This document shows positions 10,322 through 22,189 of a DNA stretch of 64,000 nucleotides, piece after piece. This stretch comes from Marsupella aquatica (Eukaryota; Marchantiophyta): positions 6,510,001 through 6,574,000 of the forward strand of contig OZ316895.1 of the NCBI GenBank assembly GCA_973895155.1, given 5' to 3'. Each line of letters starts with the position of its first letter. The first letter of the stretch is position 1. The notes under the pieces are model-generated. The model had not been told where the DNA came from, did not search any database, and was given only the letters and a program-made list of their open reading frames with translations. The position numbers and the translations under genes are program-made.

Positions 10322-13300
10322 CTACGTATGTTGGACCATGCTGTCCAGCCACTGAATGATATCCCTAACAATCACATCCTTCTCCAGCTCAAACAAAAGG
10401 TCATGCAAGAGACCCTCGTATATTTGAATGCTCTTCTGCTCGGAGGAGGCTTTCTCGTAAAGGTCTTGTGATCCTGTTGGGTCAGTGATTTTGTCGTCTG
10501 AACCGTGGAGAACAAAGAATGGAATAGTCACTTTCTCAAAGTTGTTTTGCAAAAATGTACCGAGGCGGAGAATCTCGGTGCCAGTCCGGATTCGTATCGG
10601 CCCTGTGTAGACCAAAGGGTCACTGTACTTGGCAATGAGCGCCAAAGGATCTCGTGATGCAGCAACCCCGGCCTTTGTTGCCAGTTTGAATTGGTACCGA
10701 GGAAGTAGGATTGAAAATAGTGGTGCCAATGCCTGCACGAACAATTCGTTTTCATTCATGAGTTCTGTACTTCAAATGTTCACATGCAATGTTATGGAAA
10801 AGCTGACTATGAAACAAGCCCACATTTTCATGTTTGACGTATAACGGAAAGCGTATATGATTGACAGCAATTTGTTTGTTCTTCCACTAGTTTAACAGGA
10901 AGATAAGACATCCTCCAAAGCATGGCAATGCAACCAGCAGAACAGTACTATGACGAGAGCTTAATCAAATGTCATGATTTTGAATGCAATTACAGACGGA
11001 ATGGCTGCACGGATGATTGAGGGAGACAAAAGAGCCCCCAAACGAGAGATACAGGCTGGTAGATATGGAGGATTTGTTACCGCGACAATTGGATGCGAAG
11101 GCTTGACTCGCACTGCTGGGGATGTCAGAACTATGCCCCTCAACATCTTCTCGTCTGAAGCGATAAATGAAGTCTTCAAAGCAATAGCACCGCCCGTCGA
11201 GTGCCCAAACAGAAACACGGGAACGTTGGGATGATCAGCTGTCACTTGCTTCAAAAAGATTTTCTGTTCCAACAACAACAGAAGCAGACAAAAATTGGTC
11301 AGAGAAACCTCTTGCAATACTATAATGCGAGTTCAAATTTAATTCAATACCAGGAAAGATGAAGTCCGAATTTCTGAACATTGCCAGCCAACGATTGACG
11401 TCGTTTTTCAAAAAGGATGCCTACCCTCAAATTTTATTCATAAGTCGCAGCTACACATGCACATGCTTTCCACACTTTTTGACTCCACATCTATAAAGAA
11501 CCCTTGGTCATTAGTCGAAAACCTTCAAACGACTATCATGTACTGCGCCACTTACCGTGTCCACGACAACTTGGTCCAGGGACTCCACGTAGCCGTGCAA
11601 CCCATCACTCCCGCCGTGGCCTGCATCATTGCGACGCATTCAATCAGACCTCTTGGCCTTCGCTATGGCAGGGCAATGTGGTCCCATCCGCCAATCATTC
11701 ATGCTGAATCTCACCTAGAGAGATTCCTTTGTTCAAACAGACGTAGATAAATGAAGAACATACACAAGTCATTCATTGCCATTGCAAGCAAAAGCACCTC
11801 ATTCAGCTCAACAATCCAGATGAACTCAGCGTGACGGCTTACCGATCCAATCCATGGCGTATACCCCATAACCTTCAGCATTCAGCTGATAGGCGAAATT
11901 GGCATATCGTCCACTGCACAAAAGAGGAAAGGAACATGGACAAAATTTAGCGGTCTTGCATAACCCCAGGTAAACAACCCCTCCTTTCGTTGATATTTCA
12001 TAATTGGCAATGACTTATCGTGCACACTGCATCCGTAACAGTGATTCAGCCATAATATGTTTCCCTTGAGTGCTTTAACCTGTGAACGGAAATACGGGAG
12101 GAAGGCCACGGCGATCTGGAAGACATACCTGTGCTCGTTCAGGCCGTGAAGCAGAATAACAAGTCCCCTGCAAAAGAACCAATGGAATAAAATCGCCTCA
12201 GTACGATGAATCAATCTACCCATAAGAATCCTGGCATCAGAGACGCAATTCCCAGGGAGGAAACGAATCAAGCGAAACTATACGCATCTCGCAAACAGAT
12301 GAACTGCGCCGTGGCTCCATGACATGAAGGCGGCCCAAATTTCTCTTTCCGCTTTGTTTGAGGATAATTGTCAGGCAAGCGGAAATATAATTGTCCGTAG
12401 TGATTTTGCAACAGCGACGACATTTCCTCGGCCTACTGTGACAGCATTTTGCTGGCCACTTCTAAGTCTGGAGGCAATCAAGGACGGATTCCATAATAAC
12501 ACTCAAAGGAGAACTCCAGTGAAGGCGCTGACGATTCCAACGCTTCAAACCCCCTCAACCCCGACAACAACCCGAGATCATCAAACATGAGTTGAAAGAC
12601 CAACGAGGCACAGATGTGGCAAAGGGCCACTTCCACGGAGCGCACCATGGGCCAAGCGTAATGCTCGTCAACAGTTTCGCCATTCGCGAAATCCCTCTCA
12701 AGGCTAAGAGAAAAGGCTCTCACTTTCGCAACGGTTCTTACCTCTACTGTATCTCAATATGATGTGGAAATATCACCTAGCCCGAAAAACATAGCCAGGA
12801 ATGACAAAAGCAAATTAAGGAATGCAAAGAAATTTCGACAAATCTCATGCCTCCCGACTATTGTACGAAAACCAACTACTTAACGCCTCGGGAGGAACTG
12901 AGGAACGCATACCACAAAAACAAATGGAGTACAATCACCGAAACGATTCACGTGAGAATCCACGGAAACATCCAGAGATACGGCTGCATTTGAAAACCCC
13001 ACACGACAACACACTGGACAAGAAAGAGTCTTGAATGCATCGGTGTTCACTCCTTTACACTGACCTAGAAGGACGTATGACTATCCCGGACGCCCAAGGA
13101 GGGAAACATGAATCGGGCTGAATTCCAGACCAATTTCACAAGGGAACGATAACTCCGAAGATTTTCACACCTTCCCTCTCTTCCAAGGTGCGAACTACAA
13201 GCCTCAATCATCCAAAAATGGCATTGAATTGCCCCACAAAGTAACGAAGCACGATAACCCCCTGCCGCAATGCAAATCACATACCACAATCTCGGTTGCT

Positions 13301-14230
13301 GAATTGTCACAGGCAAGGCAGTACGCTGAGGGGCCGTTCAACATACCAAGACGAAGCGAAGATGATAAATTGCAAACCACAACTTAGAAATGGGAATTGA
13401 ACAGGCGATACTATGGCGGAGAAACCCAGGCAGACAGACGAGGTATAGTGCAGTGGAATGAATGGCTCAATTAGTGAACGGATATGCCAGAATGGTGACA
13501 AAAGCTCGACGTGCTGTGGTTTGCAGGCATGAATGAATGTGTGTATGAACGAACGAATGAATGATTGGATGGTCACAAAAGCTTACTTAAGGCTTCTAAT
13601 TGCACTCGAAGAAGCCGGCATCCACGACTGAGTGAACAAAGTCTGGCCTCTGGAATTGACAACTTCGAAAGTACGCCGCTCGGTTGGAGAATGAAGAATC
13701 CCGCACAGATGCTCCACACCATCCAGAATCACCTTCGCTGACTTCCGAGCTAAGTCACGCCTCAAGCTAGGATCGTTCACCTCATTGTACGCCGCTGTCA
13801 CTGCTGCTGTTGCTGTCGCCACTGCTGCTGCGGCGGCAACAACCATGCTGCTGGTGGCGCTGCTGCTGCTCCCAATAGCGGCGGTCGAGGAGGAGCTATT
13901 CGCTGCTCCTGCAGCCCACCACCACAAATCCGGACGCACTTGCGAGAACCAGAGGCCCGGGAGATAGAGCTTCCACACGGGCACGAACGACACCAGCGAG
14001 GTGATGGCGATCGCCACCGTTCTCATTGCTTTAAACGGCAATGCTACGTCCCTCACGGTCGCAAACGCGTTGTGTACAAACGACACCCTGCTGCTGCTGC
14101 TCCCAGTCCCAATTCCATTCGTGCCATTGCTGTCGGAGGTCGTAGCCGCTGTTGTCACATAAGTTCCGGACGAGGCTGACGCCCCCGAGCTCCGCTGCAC
14201 CACCATCGCCCCCATTCTCCCACAATTCAT
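10322..14230 (-). CDS. Monoacylglycerol lipase / caffeoylshikimate-esterase-type alpha/beta hydrolase
   Basis: Serine hydrolase of the plant MAGL family, which releases fatty acid from monoacylglycerol or hydrolyses related esters. Minus-strand exons in coding order: 14230-13587, 12167-12129, 11913-11843, 11620-11556, 11263-11081, 10732-10322. They are phase-consistent and give 470 aa. Oxyanion-loop motif LLHGLNEH is at about residues 221-228. The nucleophile elbow is FGHSTGG with Ser295, Asp414 lies in HGSDDKITD, and His444 in GLLHDLLFE, so the triad is complete. Family blocks AMDWIGHGGSDGLHGYVESL and LPRYQF are present. Exon 1 adds a roughly 200-residue Ser/Ala-rich N-terminal extension with a hydrophobic stretch near residues 68-92, a possible organelle or membrane-targeting region. 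The ATG at 14230 is chosen as the first in-frame start. The substrate is not settled by sequence. Confidence 0.92.
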
Positions 14231-14247
14231 TCAATCACTCCAGACAG

Positions 14248-14622
14248 AAAAAGTGGTCGATCATCTGCTCCACCGCTATCCCGTGACTGATCGATCCCTC
14301 CCTTCGAAACAGTCACAATCCGTCCGCTCGACTCCTCCTCGCCTTCCTCTGATTCCTCTGTCTCCAACGGATTCAATCCAATTGAACAAATTCACAAGGA
14401 GATGTCGTGGTTTCCTCTCGTATCACACACAAAAAGTGGTCGATCATCTCCTCCACCGCTCTCCTGTGACTGATCGCTTCCTCCCTTCGAAACGCAGTCA
14501 CAATCCCTCCGCTCGACTCTTCCTCTCCTTCCTCTCCTTCCTCTGTTTCCTCTGTTTCCTCTGTCTCAAACCGATTCAATCCAATTGAACCAATTCACAA
14601 GGAGATGTCGTGGTCTTCTCTC
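14248..14622. repeat. 183-bp direct duplication upstream of the lipase gene
   Basis: Two copies, about 14248-14430 and 14431-14622, begin with AAAAAGTGGTCGATCATCT and include ACAAGGAGATGTCGTGG near their ends. They differ by scattered substitutions and by extra CCTCTGTTT-type units in the second copy. They lie immediately upstream of the start codon at 14230 (minus strand), so they fall in the 5' UTR or promoter. Confidence 0.9.
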
Positions 14623-14659
14623 TTATCATTACTTAACGTGCACAACAGAAACCCGTCTC

Positions 14660-14885
14660 CCTTCGCTCGCTGCTGCTGCTCCTCTCTCGTCTCGTCTCTG
14701 CTCTCATCTCATCTCATCTCATCTCATCTCATCTCTTCTCGTCGTCGTCTCGTCCCTTCTCTTCTCGCTTCTCTTCGTCTCTTGTCTTCTGCTCCACTCT
14801 ACTTGTTTGCACATTAGTCGATGCTGCTCTACAAGTTACTACTACTCTACGACACTCCTGTCCTCTAGTCCTCTGCTCTCCTAGT
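14660..14885. repeat. Pyrimidine-rich tract with TCTCA microsatellite
   Basis: Strongly CT-rich on the plus strand (GA-rich on the minus strand), including a perfect ATCTC/TCTCA pentamer run at about 14701-14735 and CGTCGTCGTC. Such tracts are common in plant promoters and 5' UTRs. No gene is seen from here to 18.3 kb. Confidence 0.8.
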
Positions 14886-17800
14886 CTCCTACGTTAAAAG
14901 TCATGATTATGCTCTGTCCTCTCCTGTCCACCTTGATGTCAGCTATTCAGCTAACTTACATTCTAAATGAAGTGGTGGCGAATGTGCTACGAATATTACT
15001 TATCTGGTTTCTTACATTAGTTTAGAACCTTTAGATCTCCCTAGATTTAAGGACGACCGTTAGACTGTGGCTAAAAAGGGTCTGTGGCTGCTAGGTGAAG
15101 AACTCGGTGATGGAAGAGGGAAAAACGCTATTTTTTGGCAAGGGCTACCGTAGGGGGGAACTGCAATAGGGGGTGCAAAAACAAGGGCAGGAGAAGAAAG
15201 CAAGGCTTTGGGTTTATTGTTTTCGTGGAAGGGGGGAGTGGAGGACCCATGTTTTCAACGTGTACTGCCTTGATTAATAAAGATGCTACCCAAGGTAACC
15301 GTGGGAGGTTTTCGTCCAACGAGAAGACTTCCGTTGCCTTCTTTTCTTGCGTCCTTCCAAGTTGCACTCCACCTGCTTCTACGTTTCCATAATGTACGCC
15401 TGAACAAGGGGTGTCAAAATTGTCAATGACTGAAAAAAACTTAATTAATGAAGATAGTTGAAATTCATCAGCGGCCGCTTTCTGCCAAGAGAAGATGATG
15501 TCATGCCTCGTGCAAAGATTTGTTATCTAGGATCTGGGATAACACATACCTATGTAGCTACTCTAGATCTTTGAACATAAAAGGAGATGAGTACATTGAA
15601 TGATTGAACCTGTTGTGTCATTTTTAAAGACTCACCCGCTCCCAATCCTTGTTTTCCACTTGCATCACCTACTTCAATTTCACCCCTAGTGTATACTGTA
15701 TAGAGGCTTCAAACTTAACCATATGCTTTGAATGGTAACTTTTGAAAACAATTATGTAATTAGATGACCCCCAAAGTTGAGCATGGCTTAAAATCTGTCC
15801 TTCTTTCTAGGAAACTTCAATCTATCTGTACTACCCTGAAAGGCCCAGCCTATCAATCATGATTTACCCTATAGAGTCAAGCCATGGGTCATAATTTCTT
15901 TTGTAACAAAAAATTGGTATTTAGACTATGCTTGTTTGCAAGGACTGGATGGAGTGTCTCTTCCCGTGCGGGGTACACAGGCCAGTGTCCATACAAAGGG
16001 GCAGAGCTTGAAAGAGGGTAGGAAATACTCCAACATAATGGGGAGAACCCAAACTAAAGCAACAATCAGAGGAAGGGGAAACTGCCTTAGACTAAGTCGT
16101 GCAAGTGGCTCATAGGACCCACACATAACTTATTCTTACAAGGATTTAGCAACAGAAGGTCTGCGTGTACTACATAAACGGAAGTATATTCCTGTCCTGA
16201 TATAATATAACTACGTAATATTTTCGTAGGAAGTGGCCGCCAAGAGCAGTTGCATGGGACGACAAAAAGGCTATGCAATCAAACCGAATACTCTATAAGC
16301 GCACGTTAGATGGCAACAGTTCACCACTCATAGAATGAGGACCATGACGATATGTCACTCCCACATTTAGCTTTCCATCATGTTTCTCTTTTTGGAGGTA
16401 CTTACTCATAACGATGCGCCACACCGCATGGTGACATGAGCAAACTCATAGACCTTCAATAAGGGTAGGAGACCACGTAATTTGAGCCCTCAAAGAACAA
16501 TACAAAATTCTGGAGAACCAGAGAGGCCTATCATCGTAGAGGACAAATACCTGTTTTGTTTTTTAATTATTCAACGAAGTTGATGGTGCACGGAATGAAG
16601 AGACATTCACTTGATTGACTCCCAAACAAAGTTGTCTCGGCACCCAACCCCATGAGGTTTTGGGACATTGATTCAAGGTCTACCAGCCGTCTGGATCACT
16701 CATGGGGTTCATCAAGTCATACTTTTTATTTGGACCCTTCTAATAAATGATATCAGGGAATAAATTTTAAAAATACCCTAGGCAACAGCAATATTCTTAT
16801 CATCATCTCCCTTGGCCAGCAGGAAAAACCACTCTGGTCAGTGGCGAATGACCACCACCCCTTTCCCTTCTTTGAGACCTTGCCTGGCCACCACCGTTGC
16901 TGTGACATCCGGCTCCACACCTCTGGGCCGGGCAGGGGTCCAGGGGCCACGGTACCTCATAAGCTGATGCTGGCCTCAAAATTTGGTTCCCACTTGGAAG
17001 GATATACCATTCAATACGAGTATCGTAAATGATTCATGCGTAATACCGGATAAACTTGCCAACCTTGTCCGTTGGCGTCTTCGATGGTCACAGGCTCACA
17101 GCCCCTCTTTCATCCACAGTAATCTCTAGAGTAGTTGGTTTGTTTATTCTTGCTTTTGTGCGAACATTCTTTTGTGGGATTCAGATTCGAAAAGAAGTTT
17201 TTAGTGGAAGTAAACATAGGCAAGGACTTGCAACTTGTGTTCCCATGGACTGAGCCCATGAACCTTGTAACCCTCATGGACAGTGACATTGTTTACATTT
17301 CTGTCATGGTAAGAACATAATCTGTACCAAATTCTGTCACGGTAAGAACATAACACCAAAAACTGAAATTAGGAATGTATAATTATGGAATAGAGAATGA
17401 AGATGCACATTTAACATTTCCTGTAGCTTTCGTAGCGGCAAAGTACTTGAAGCGCTCCTTGTAACAAGAGCAGCACCATATGAACAACATGATTTCCGAT
17501 AGCTATGCAACAAAAACGACGCTTTTTATGACAAGAACATTGCTCTCTGAAAAATATGATTCATCAACAATATTTCCAAAAGAAAAATCTTAAGTAGCTC
17601 TATAACAATAGAATTAGTCAAAACACTTTTTATAGCAAGAACAATGGTCTCTGAAAAATGGGATTCCACAACAACACTCATGTAAATTAAAATTTCCTTT
17701 AGCTTCACAATGGAAAAATGCCTCCTTGGTGGGAATTGTCACCTTGGCTCATGAGTCGTTGCTTGCTTTCCCCCCTTTGGGGGGTTTTTGAATATTAAAA

Positions 17801-17893
17801 ACTATTTTTGAGTAAATTATGTTCATTTGGTTTTAACCATTGGGCAAACTACTTAAGGCTGAATGAATAAAATGTGAAGCACTCAATCTATTC

Positions 17894-17926
17894 AAAGTTT
17901 CATCTACTTTGAATAGATGAAACTTT
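17894..17926. repeat. Perfect 13-bp inverted repeat (hairpin)
   Basis: AAAGTTTCATCTA, a 7-base spacer CTTTGAA, then TAGATGAAACTTT. The arms are exact complements. No gene is adjacent, so it could be a mobile-element end or a structural motif. Confidence 0.85.
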
Positions 17927-18739
17927 ATAAGGTCTTTACATAAGAACCAAATTAAATGTACTTTAAATGTTATCTTTTTATTAAACTCTTAAAAATATGT
18001 AGAGTAATTATGTGGAGAGGAAGAATATTGGGAGAAAGCAGCGAAGCTCTCAATAAAAAATGCTATGGCCACTGACATATTTTTATGATAGAAATGGTTT
18101 TTATGATAGAAATGGTGACAGAGTTAAGAAAATTTATAGATAGAAGTGCAAATTTGGTTATTGATAATGTACTTTATGGACAGAAATATAAATGGCAATG
18201 TCGAGGCACATTTTTATGTTTTGATCCGGTCCATGCAGGTTTGGTTTATCCATGAGAGTTTCACTCCATTCGGGCTTTTAACTTAACGGACATTTTATTT
18301 TATTTTACGTTTTAAGTTTTTCGATTTAATATGACATTGAAGTTTTATCTTTATGCAGTGTCAGCTTGACGTGGCATGGCGGGCAGGGGGAAGAGGGCCG
18401 CCCAGGTCAGGGGCAGAGAGCAAAGCGTACGAAACTCTGCCGCGTGGCCCACCGTGGCATCCCGCCACAATCATCACAAAAATCCCCACTGTTCCCGGCG
18501 ATCATTCGACGGGGGCGGTTCTGACCGCCGTGCATAAATAATTATGGCCATTTCATGACGTCAGAATGGTCAGTTGATATGATTGGGAAGTGTCAAGTGT
18601 GACTTGGAGAGTGGTGTACTATAGAAATTATTGTTTTATTGCAGTAGAAAGCCCCTACACAAATATTTATTTGTCCGGAGCAGATTTGCTTTTTTGTTTG
18701 GACTTGGCGCAACCCTCTCACACAGTCACACTCATCATA

Positions 18740-18788
18740 TCCAATGAGAGAGGGTGGCTTGAAGAGTTGAGGGGGACTCCACATTAAT
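18740..18788. repeat. Isolated unit of the 19.76-20.2 kb minisatellite
   Basis: TCCAATGAGAGAGGGTGGC, then TTGAAGAGTTGAGGGGGACT matches the array consensus. It lies directly left of the TIR element at 18789-19750, while the array starts directly right of that element. Confidence 0.8.
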
Positions 18789-19750
18789 GAACCGTGCATA
18801 AGTGCATGTTGGATAAGTGCATTCTGTGGTTAGTGCAGGCCTTGCGTGTCTTCTTCCCCTGAAATTACTGGGATTTTCATTGTAAATGCATAAGTGCAGG
18901 CGGACCCTCACCAAATGACACATACTTAACTGAGGTCAGTCTCGAAGAGTACACATGCATTTACAAGTTAGTGCATATATTACACAGTATGCATTTATAG
19001 ATAAGAGCTGGAAAGAATTACTTAGAGTATTCACGAGCACTTATTCAACTGGAAACGCCTTGTAAGAGGGTTTAGGGTAGGGCCCAAGGTGGGGCAGATC
19101 TAAGTTTTAGTCCAATAGGAACTGAGTTTTGTATGGACTTTTCAATTGGAATGCAAGTTTTGTACTCACAAACTGCCCTAATTTTTTTTCTTTCATTCAA
19201 TTAACCCGATTACCGGTTCCTTGAACATAAACAGATATGAAAAAAAAATTCTCGCACAATAATATTTCTATCCTATTTTGTTAATCTTTGTCTCATCCTT
19301 GTTTTTTGTCTACTCCCATTTCAGTTTTGTCTTTACTTGGAGTTAATATCATTTTTGTCCATCGTCATGTTATGTTTTTTTATTGAGATTCATGATCATT
19401 TTTGTCTGTACTAGGTTACAATCTAGAGGCTTCACTCTAGACCCTAGGCCCTTAAGAGTAGAGTTCTTTCGTGCTTTTATAGTAAGATTTGTGAATCTGT
19501 CGACTGGACTAATGAATTCTGCTACAGTCTAGTGTGCTTGTCTACATTTTTGTGCAAAGAACCCCTGCTGCCTTAGGAACTGTCGCATGTCAATTAGATG
19601 CACTCGTAGATCAAATTCCAAATCTGCTTGTATATTGGATTAGTGCATTATTTCTGAAAGCATGCACTTACCAGAAGTGCATAACTGAAAGCCCTGCACT
19701 TATTACGTAGTTGTTGGTGCTTCCCGGGAGCCTGCACTTATACATGGTTC
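18789..19750. mobile_element. Non-autonomous DNA-transposon-like element with 18-bp TIRs
   Basis: Left end GAACCGTGCATAAGTGCA (18789-18806) and right end TGCACTTATACATGGTTC (19733-19750) are inverted complements with two mismatches. Many ATAAGTGCA / TGCACTTA motifs in both orientations crowd the first and last about 250 bp, the subterminal-repeat pattern of hAT or CACTA-type elements. The 962-bp interior has no transposase frame. Target-site duplication is not clear: left flank TTAAT, right flank GCTGT. Superfamily cannot be assigned. Confidence 0.6.
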
Positions 19751-19754
19751 GCTG

Positions 19755-20200
19755 TACTTGTATCCAATGAGAAGGTAAGGCTTGAAGTTGAGGGAGACTC
19801 TCACACTCACACAATCATATGGGGGGGGGGGGGCTTGAAGAGTTGAGGGGGACTCTCCCACACACTCATATCCAATGAGAGGAGGGTGGATTTGGGGGGG
19901 GAGGCTTGAAGAGTGAGGGGGACTCCCATGGACTCATATGCAATGAGAGTGGGTGGCTTGAACAGTTGAGGGAGTCTCCCACACACTCATATTCAATGAG
20001 AGAAGGGGGCTTCAATAGTTGAGGGAGACTCCCTCACACCCATATCCAATGAGAGGAAAGGGGGGGGGGAGGGGGCTTGAAGACTTGAGGGGGACTCCCA
20101 CAAACTCATATCCAATAAGACAGAGTGGCTTGAACAGTCGAGGGAATCTCCCACACACTCATATCCAAATGAGTGAAGGGAGCTTCAATGGGAGACTTGT
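19755..20200. repeat. G-rich minisatellite, about 7 units of 54-107 bp
   Basis: Units share CTCATATCCAATGAGAG, a variable G-run, GGCTTGAAGAGTTGAGGG and GACTCCCACA. Unit starts (TCCAATGAG or variants) fall near 19762, 19870, 19938, 19991, 20044, 20110 and 20164. G-runs reach 13 at 19821-19833 and 9-10 near 20061. Length variation comes mainly from the G-runs and small deletions. Confidence 0.9.
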
Positions 20201-21146
20201 TGGCCCTGGATGTGCTTTGGTTCTTTGGTAGGTACTGCATAATGTGAGATTGTGAGCATAAATGGATTTTTTGCCAGCAATTTCTATTGTATCTTGACAA
20301 GACATATTAATAAGAACTTTTTTCTTAAAAGACTAGTCCTAATGTAACTAAACTCTGGATCTGCTGAAGTGCTTACCCACCAGTCTTTAAGAGCACTGAA
20401 ATAGAACTAGTAGAAAACATTCTAACTGTATACATAATTTAAGTATGTCAGCACCATCGTATAGATTCCAATAGAGACTAAGGTCAGGATCACAACCTAA
20501 AAGGCTAGTGTTCTATGAAGGTAGCAGTGTGGTTATCATGGCAGATATTGTCAAATCAGTCTCATCTATATAGAGCATGCTCATCCTGGAACATGCTTTA
20601 TTTTTTGTCTTGTAGTGATCTGAAAGTAAATAAAATATGAGAGCATAGAAGTGTTGTTATATAAGTAAAATGTCTACCAAGAAAAGGTACAGTCAGACAT
20701 GCTAGGATGTGTGCACTTAACTCAGGGTGCCTTGTGAATGACACTCCTTTCAATAAAAACCATAAACCTAGGAAAGAAAAACATGAGGAGAACTTAAGAG
20801 GCTATGCATTCATGTTCTTCAACATCATTTCTCTCACTAGTGGTGGTGGAGCCTTTGGTTTCATCTCTAAGAAAACACATACTGTGAAAGGGGGCTGCCA
20901 AAATAAGTTCAAAACACTCTAGAATACCTAAAACTAAAGAGGTCTAAAAATTAATTTAAAATGTATAGAATACAAAGGCTGCCCCTTGATAAGGCAAATT
21001 GAAATGAAAATACATGACACAAAAATCTCAATAAGACAAAATCTGAAATGTGCATTCACCATATAGCAGCTTTAAAATTTACAACAAAGTTTACAAATTG
21101 TCCCTTCCATAAGTTCGCTATTCTCACAAAGTTTATTAAAAACAGG
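20201..21146. other. Gene-free AT-rich stretch
   Basis: No coding region, RNA or element is supported. The composition is like the flanking repeats. Confidence 0.4.
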
Positions 21147-21430
21147 CCTCTCACATTACATTCAAAACAGTGTCTCTCACTTGCTTGTCACCTGGATAAG
21201 CTTTTACTTATCTCAAAGCCATCTATCACATTTGAAGATGGATGAAAGTTCACTAACACTACAGCAGCCTCAAGATGTAGGTAGAGTACCTCTCACATTA
21301 CATTCAAAACAGTGTCTCTCACTTGCTTGTCACCTGGATAAGCTTTTACTTATCTCAAAGCCATCTATCACATTTGAAGATGGATGAAAGTTCACTAACA
21401 CTACAGCAGCCTCAAGATGTAGGTAGAGTA
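21147..21430. repeat. Perfect 142-bp tandem duplication
   Basis: Copies 21147-21288 and 21289-21430 read identically by eye (start CCTCTCACATTACATTCAAA, end GTAGGTAGAGTA). Identity implies a recent duplication or an assembly artefact. Confidence 0.95.
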
Positions 21431-21540
21431 CCCAAAGGTCTTGGTAATTGCACATCAAAATATGACATATAGGATGTTCCACGTCACTCCATACCATGAC
21501 AAACCTTGTTAAAACATTAAATCAATGAATGCACACAGTA

Positions 21541-21805
21541 TATTATCACATTTTGATGTATGATTACCAGCAGGGCCAAAGTATGGGACTGAAGCTTAAG
21601 GTTCATACGCAAGTTCGGGACAGACATCTTATATTACCACCATTTGATGTGTGATTACCAACAGGCCGAAGTATGGGACTGACATCTGCAGCTTAAGGTT
21701 CATACCCAAGTATGGGACAGACATCTTATATTACCACATTTTGATGTGTGATTACCAGCAGGGCCGGAGTATGGGACCGACATCTGCAGCTTAAGGTTTA
21801 TAAAA
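21541..21805. repeat. Tandem repeat, about 95-bp unit, 3 copies
   Basis: Units start TATTATCACATTTTGATGTA (21541), TATTACCACCATTTGATGTG (about 21632) and TATTACCACATTTTGATGTG (about 21729). Each continues with GATTACCA(G/A)CAGG, AGTATGGGACTGACATCTGC and GCTTAAGGTTCATA. The first copy lacks a short internal segment. Confidence 0.85.
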
Positions 21806-22189
21806 GACCAGGGTCATGCCGGTCTGACCTTGAAGCAAGTCACCACTATATCCTAACAGAGAGACGTTCATCAAATCTCATGAATCATTCAGGATGTGAG
21901 GAGTGGCTCCTTCTCGAATGGGGGCTGATTGCTCACAGACATCAGACACGCAGTAAGTCCCACATGCTGGGTACTCAGGTACAAAGACGCTTGAATTCCT
22001 ACTTGTCAAAACACTGCAACACGAAGGAACTGAGCATAATTGAGGCAAGGAACAGAGTGCAAAAACGTACCTTCGCTACGATAGAGCTATTGTGAAACAA
22101 TGTAGGCCAGGGCATTGAAGGTGGCGCAAAAGCTTCCAAAACTCTGTGAATGGAAAAAAAAATCTAAGCATCCTGCACCTCCACCTATC

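Larger units (their letters stand above)
14886..18788. other. Gene-free, AT-rich repeat-type DNA
   Basis: No coding region is supported. Open frames are short and unlike proteins I know. A 50-bp unit (CTTTTTATGACAAGAAC...) at 17522-17571 recurs at 17626-17675, period 104 bp. A perfect hairpin sits at 17894-17926. A small duplication of TTTTATGATAGAAATGG is at 18081-18115. Confidence 0.5.

Noticed and set aside
12324-13316. Several 70-88 aa frames between lipase exons 1 and 2
   Set aside because: They lie within a phase-consistent intron, on both strands, with no family resemblance.
14373-14579. Glu-rich minus-strand frame
   Set aside because: Produced by the CT-rich duplicated repeat, low complexity only.
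19755-20200. CRISPR-like array
   Set aside because: Spaced repeats are present but units are contiguous minisatellite copies with variable G-runs, and this is plant nuclear DNA.
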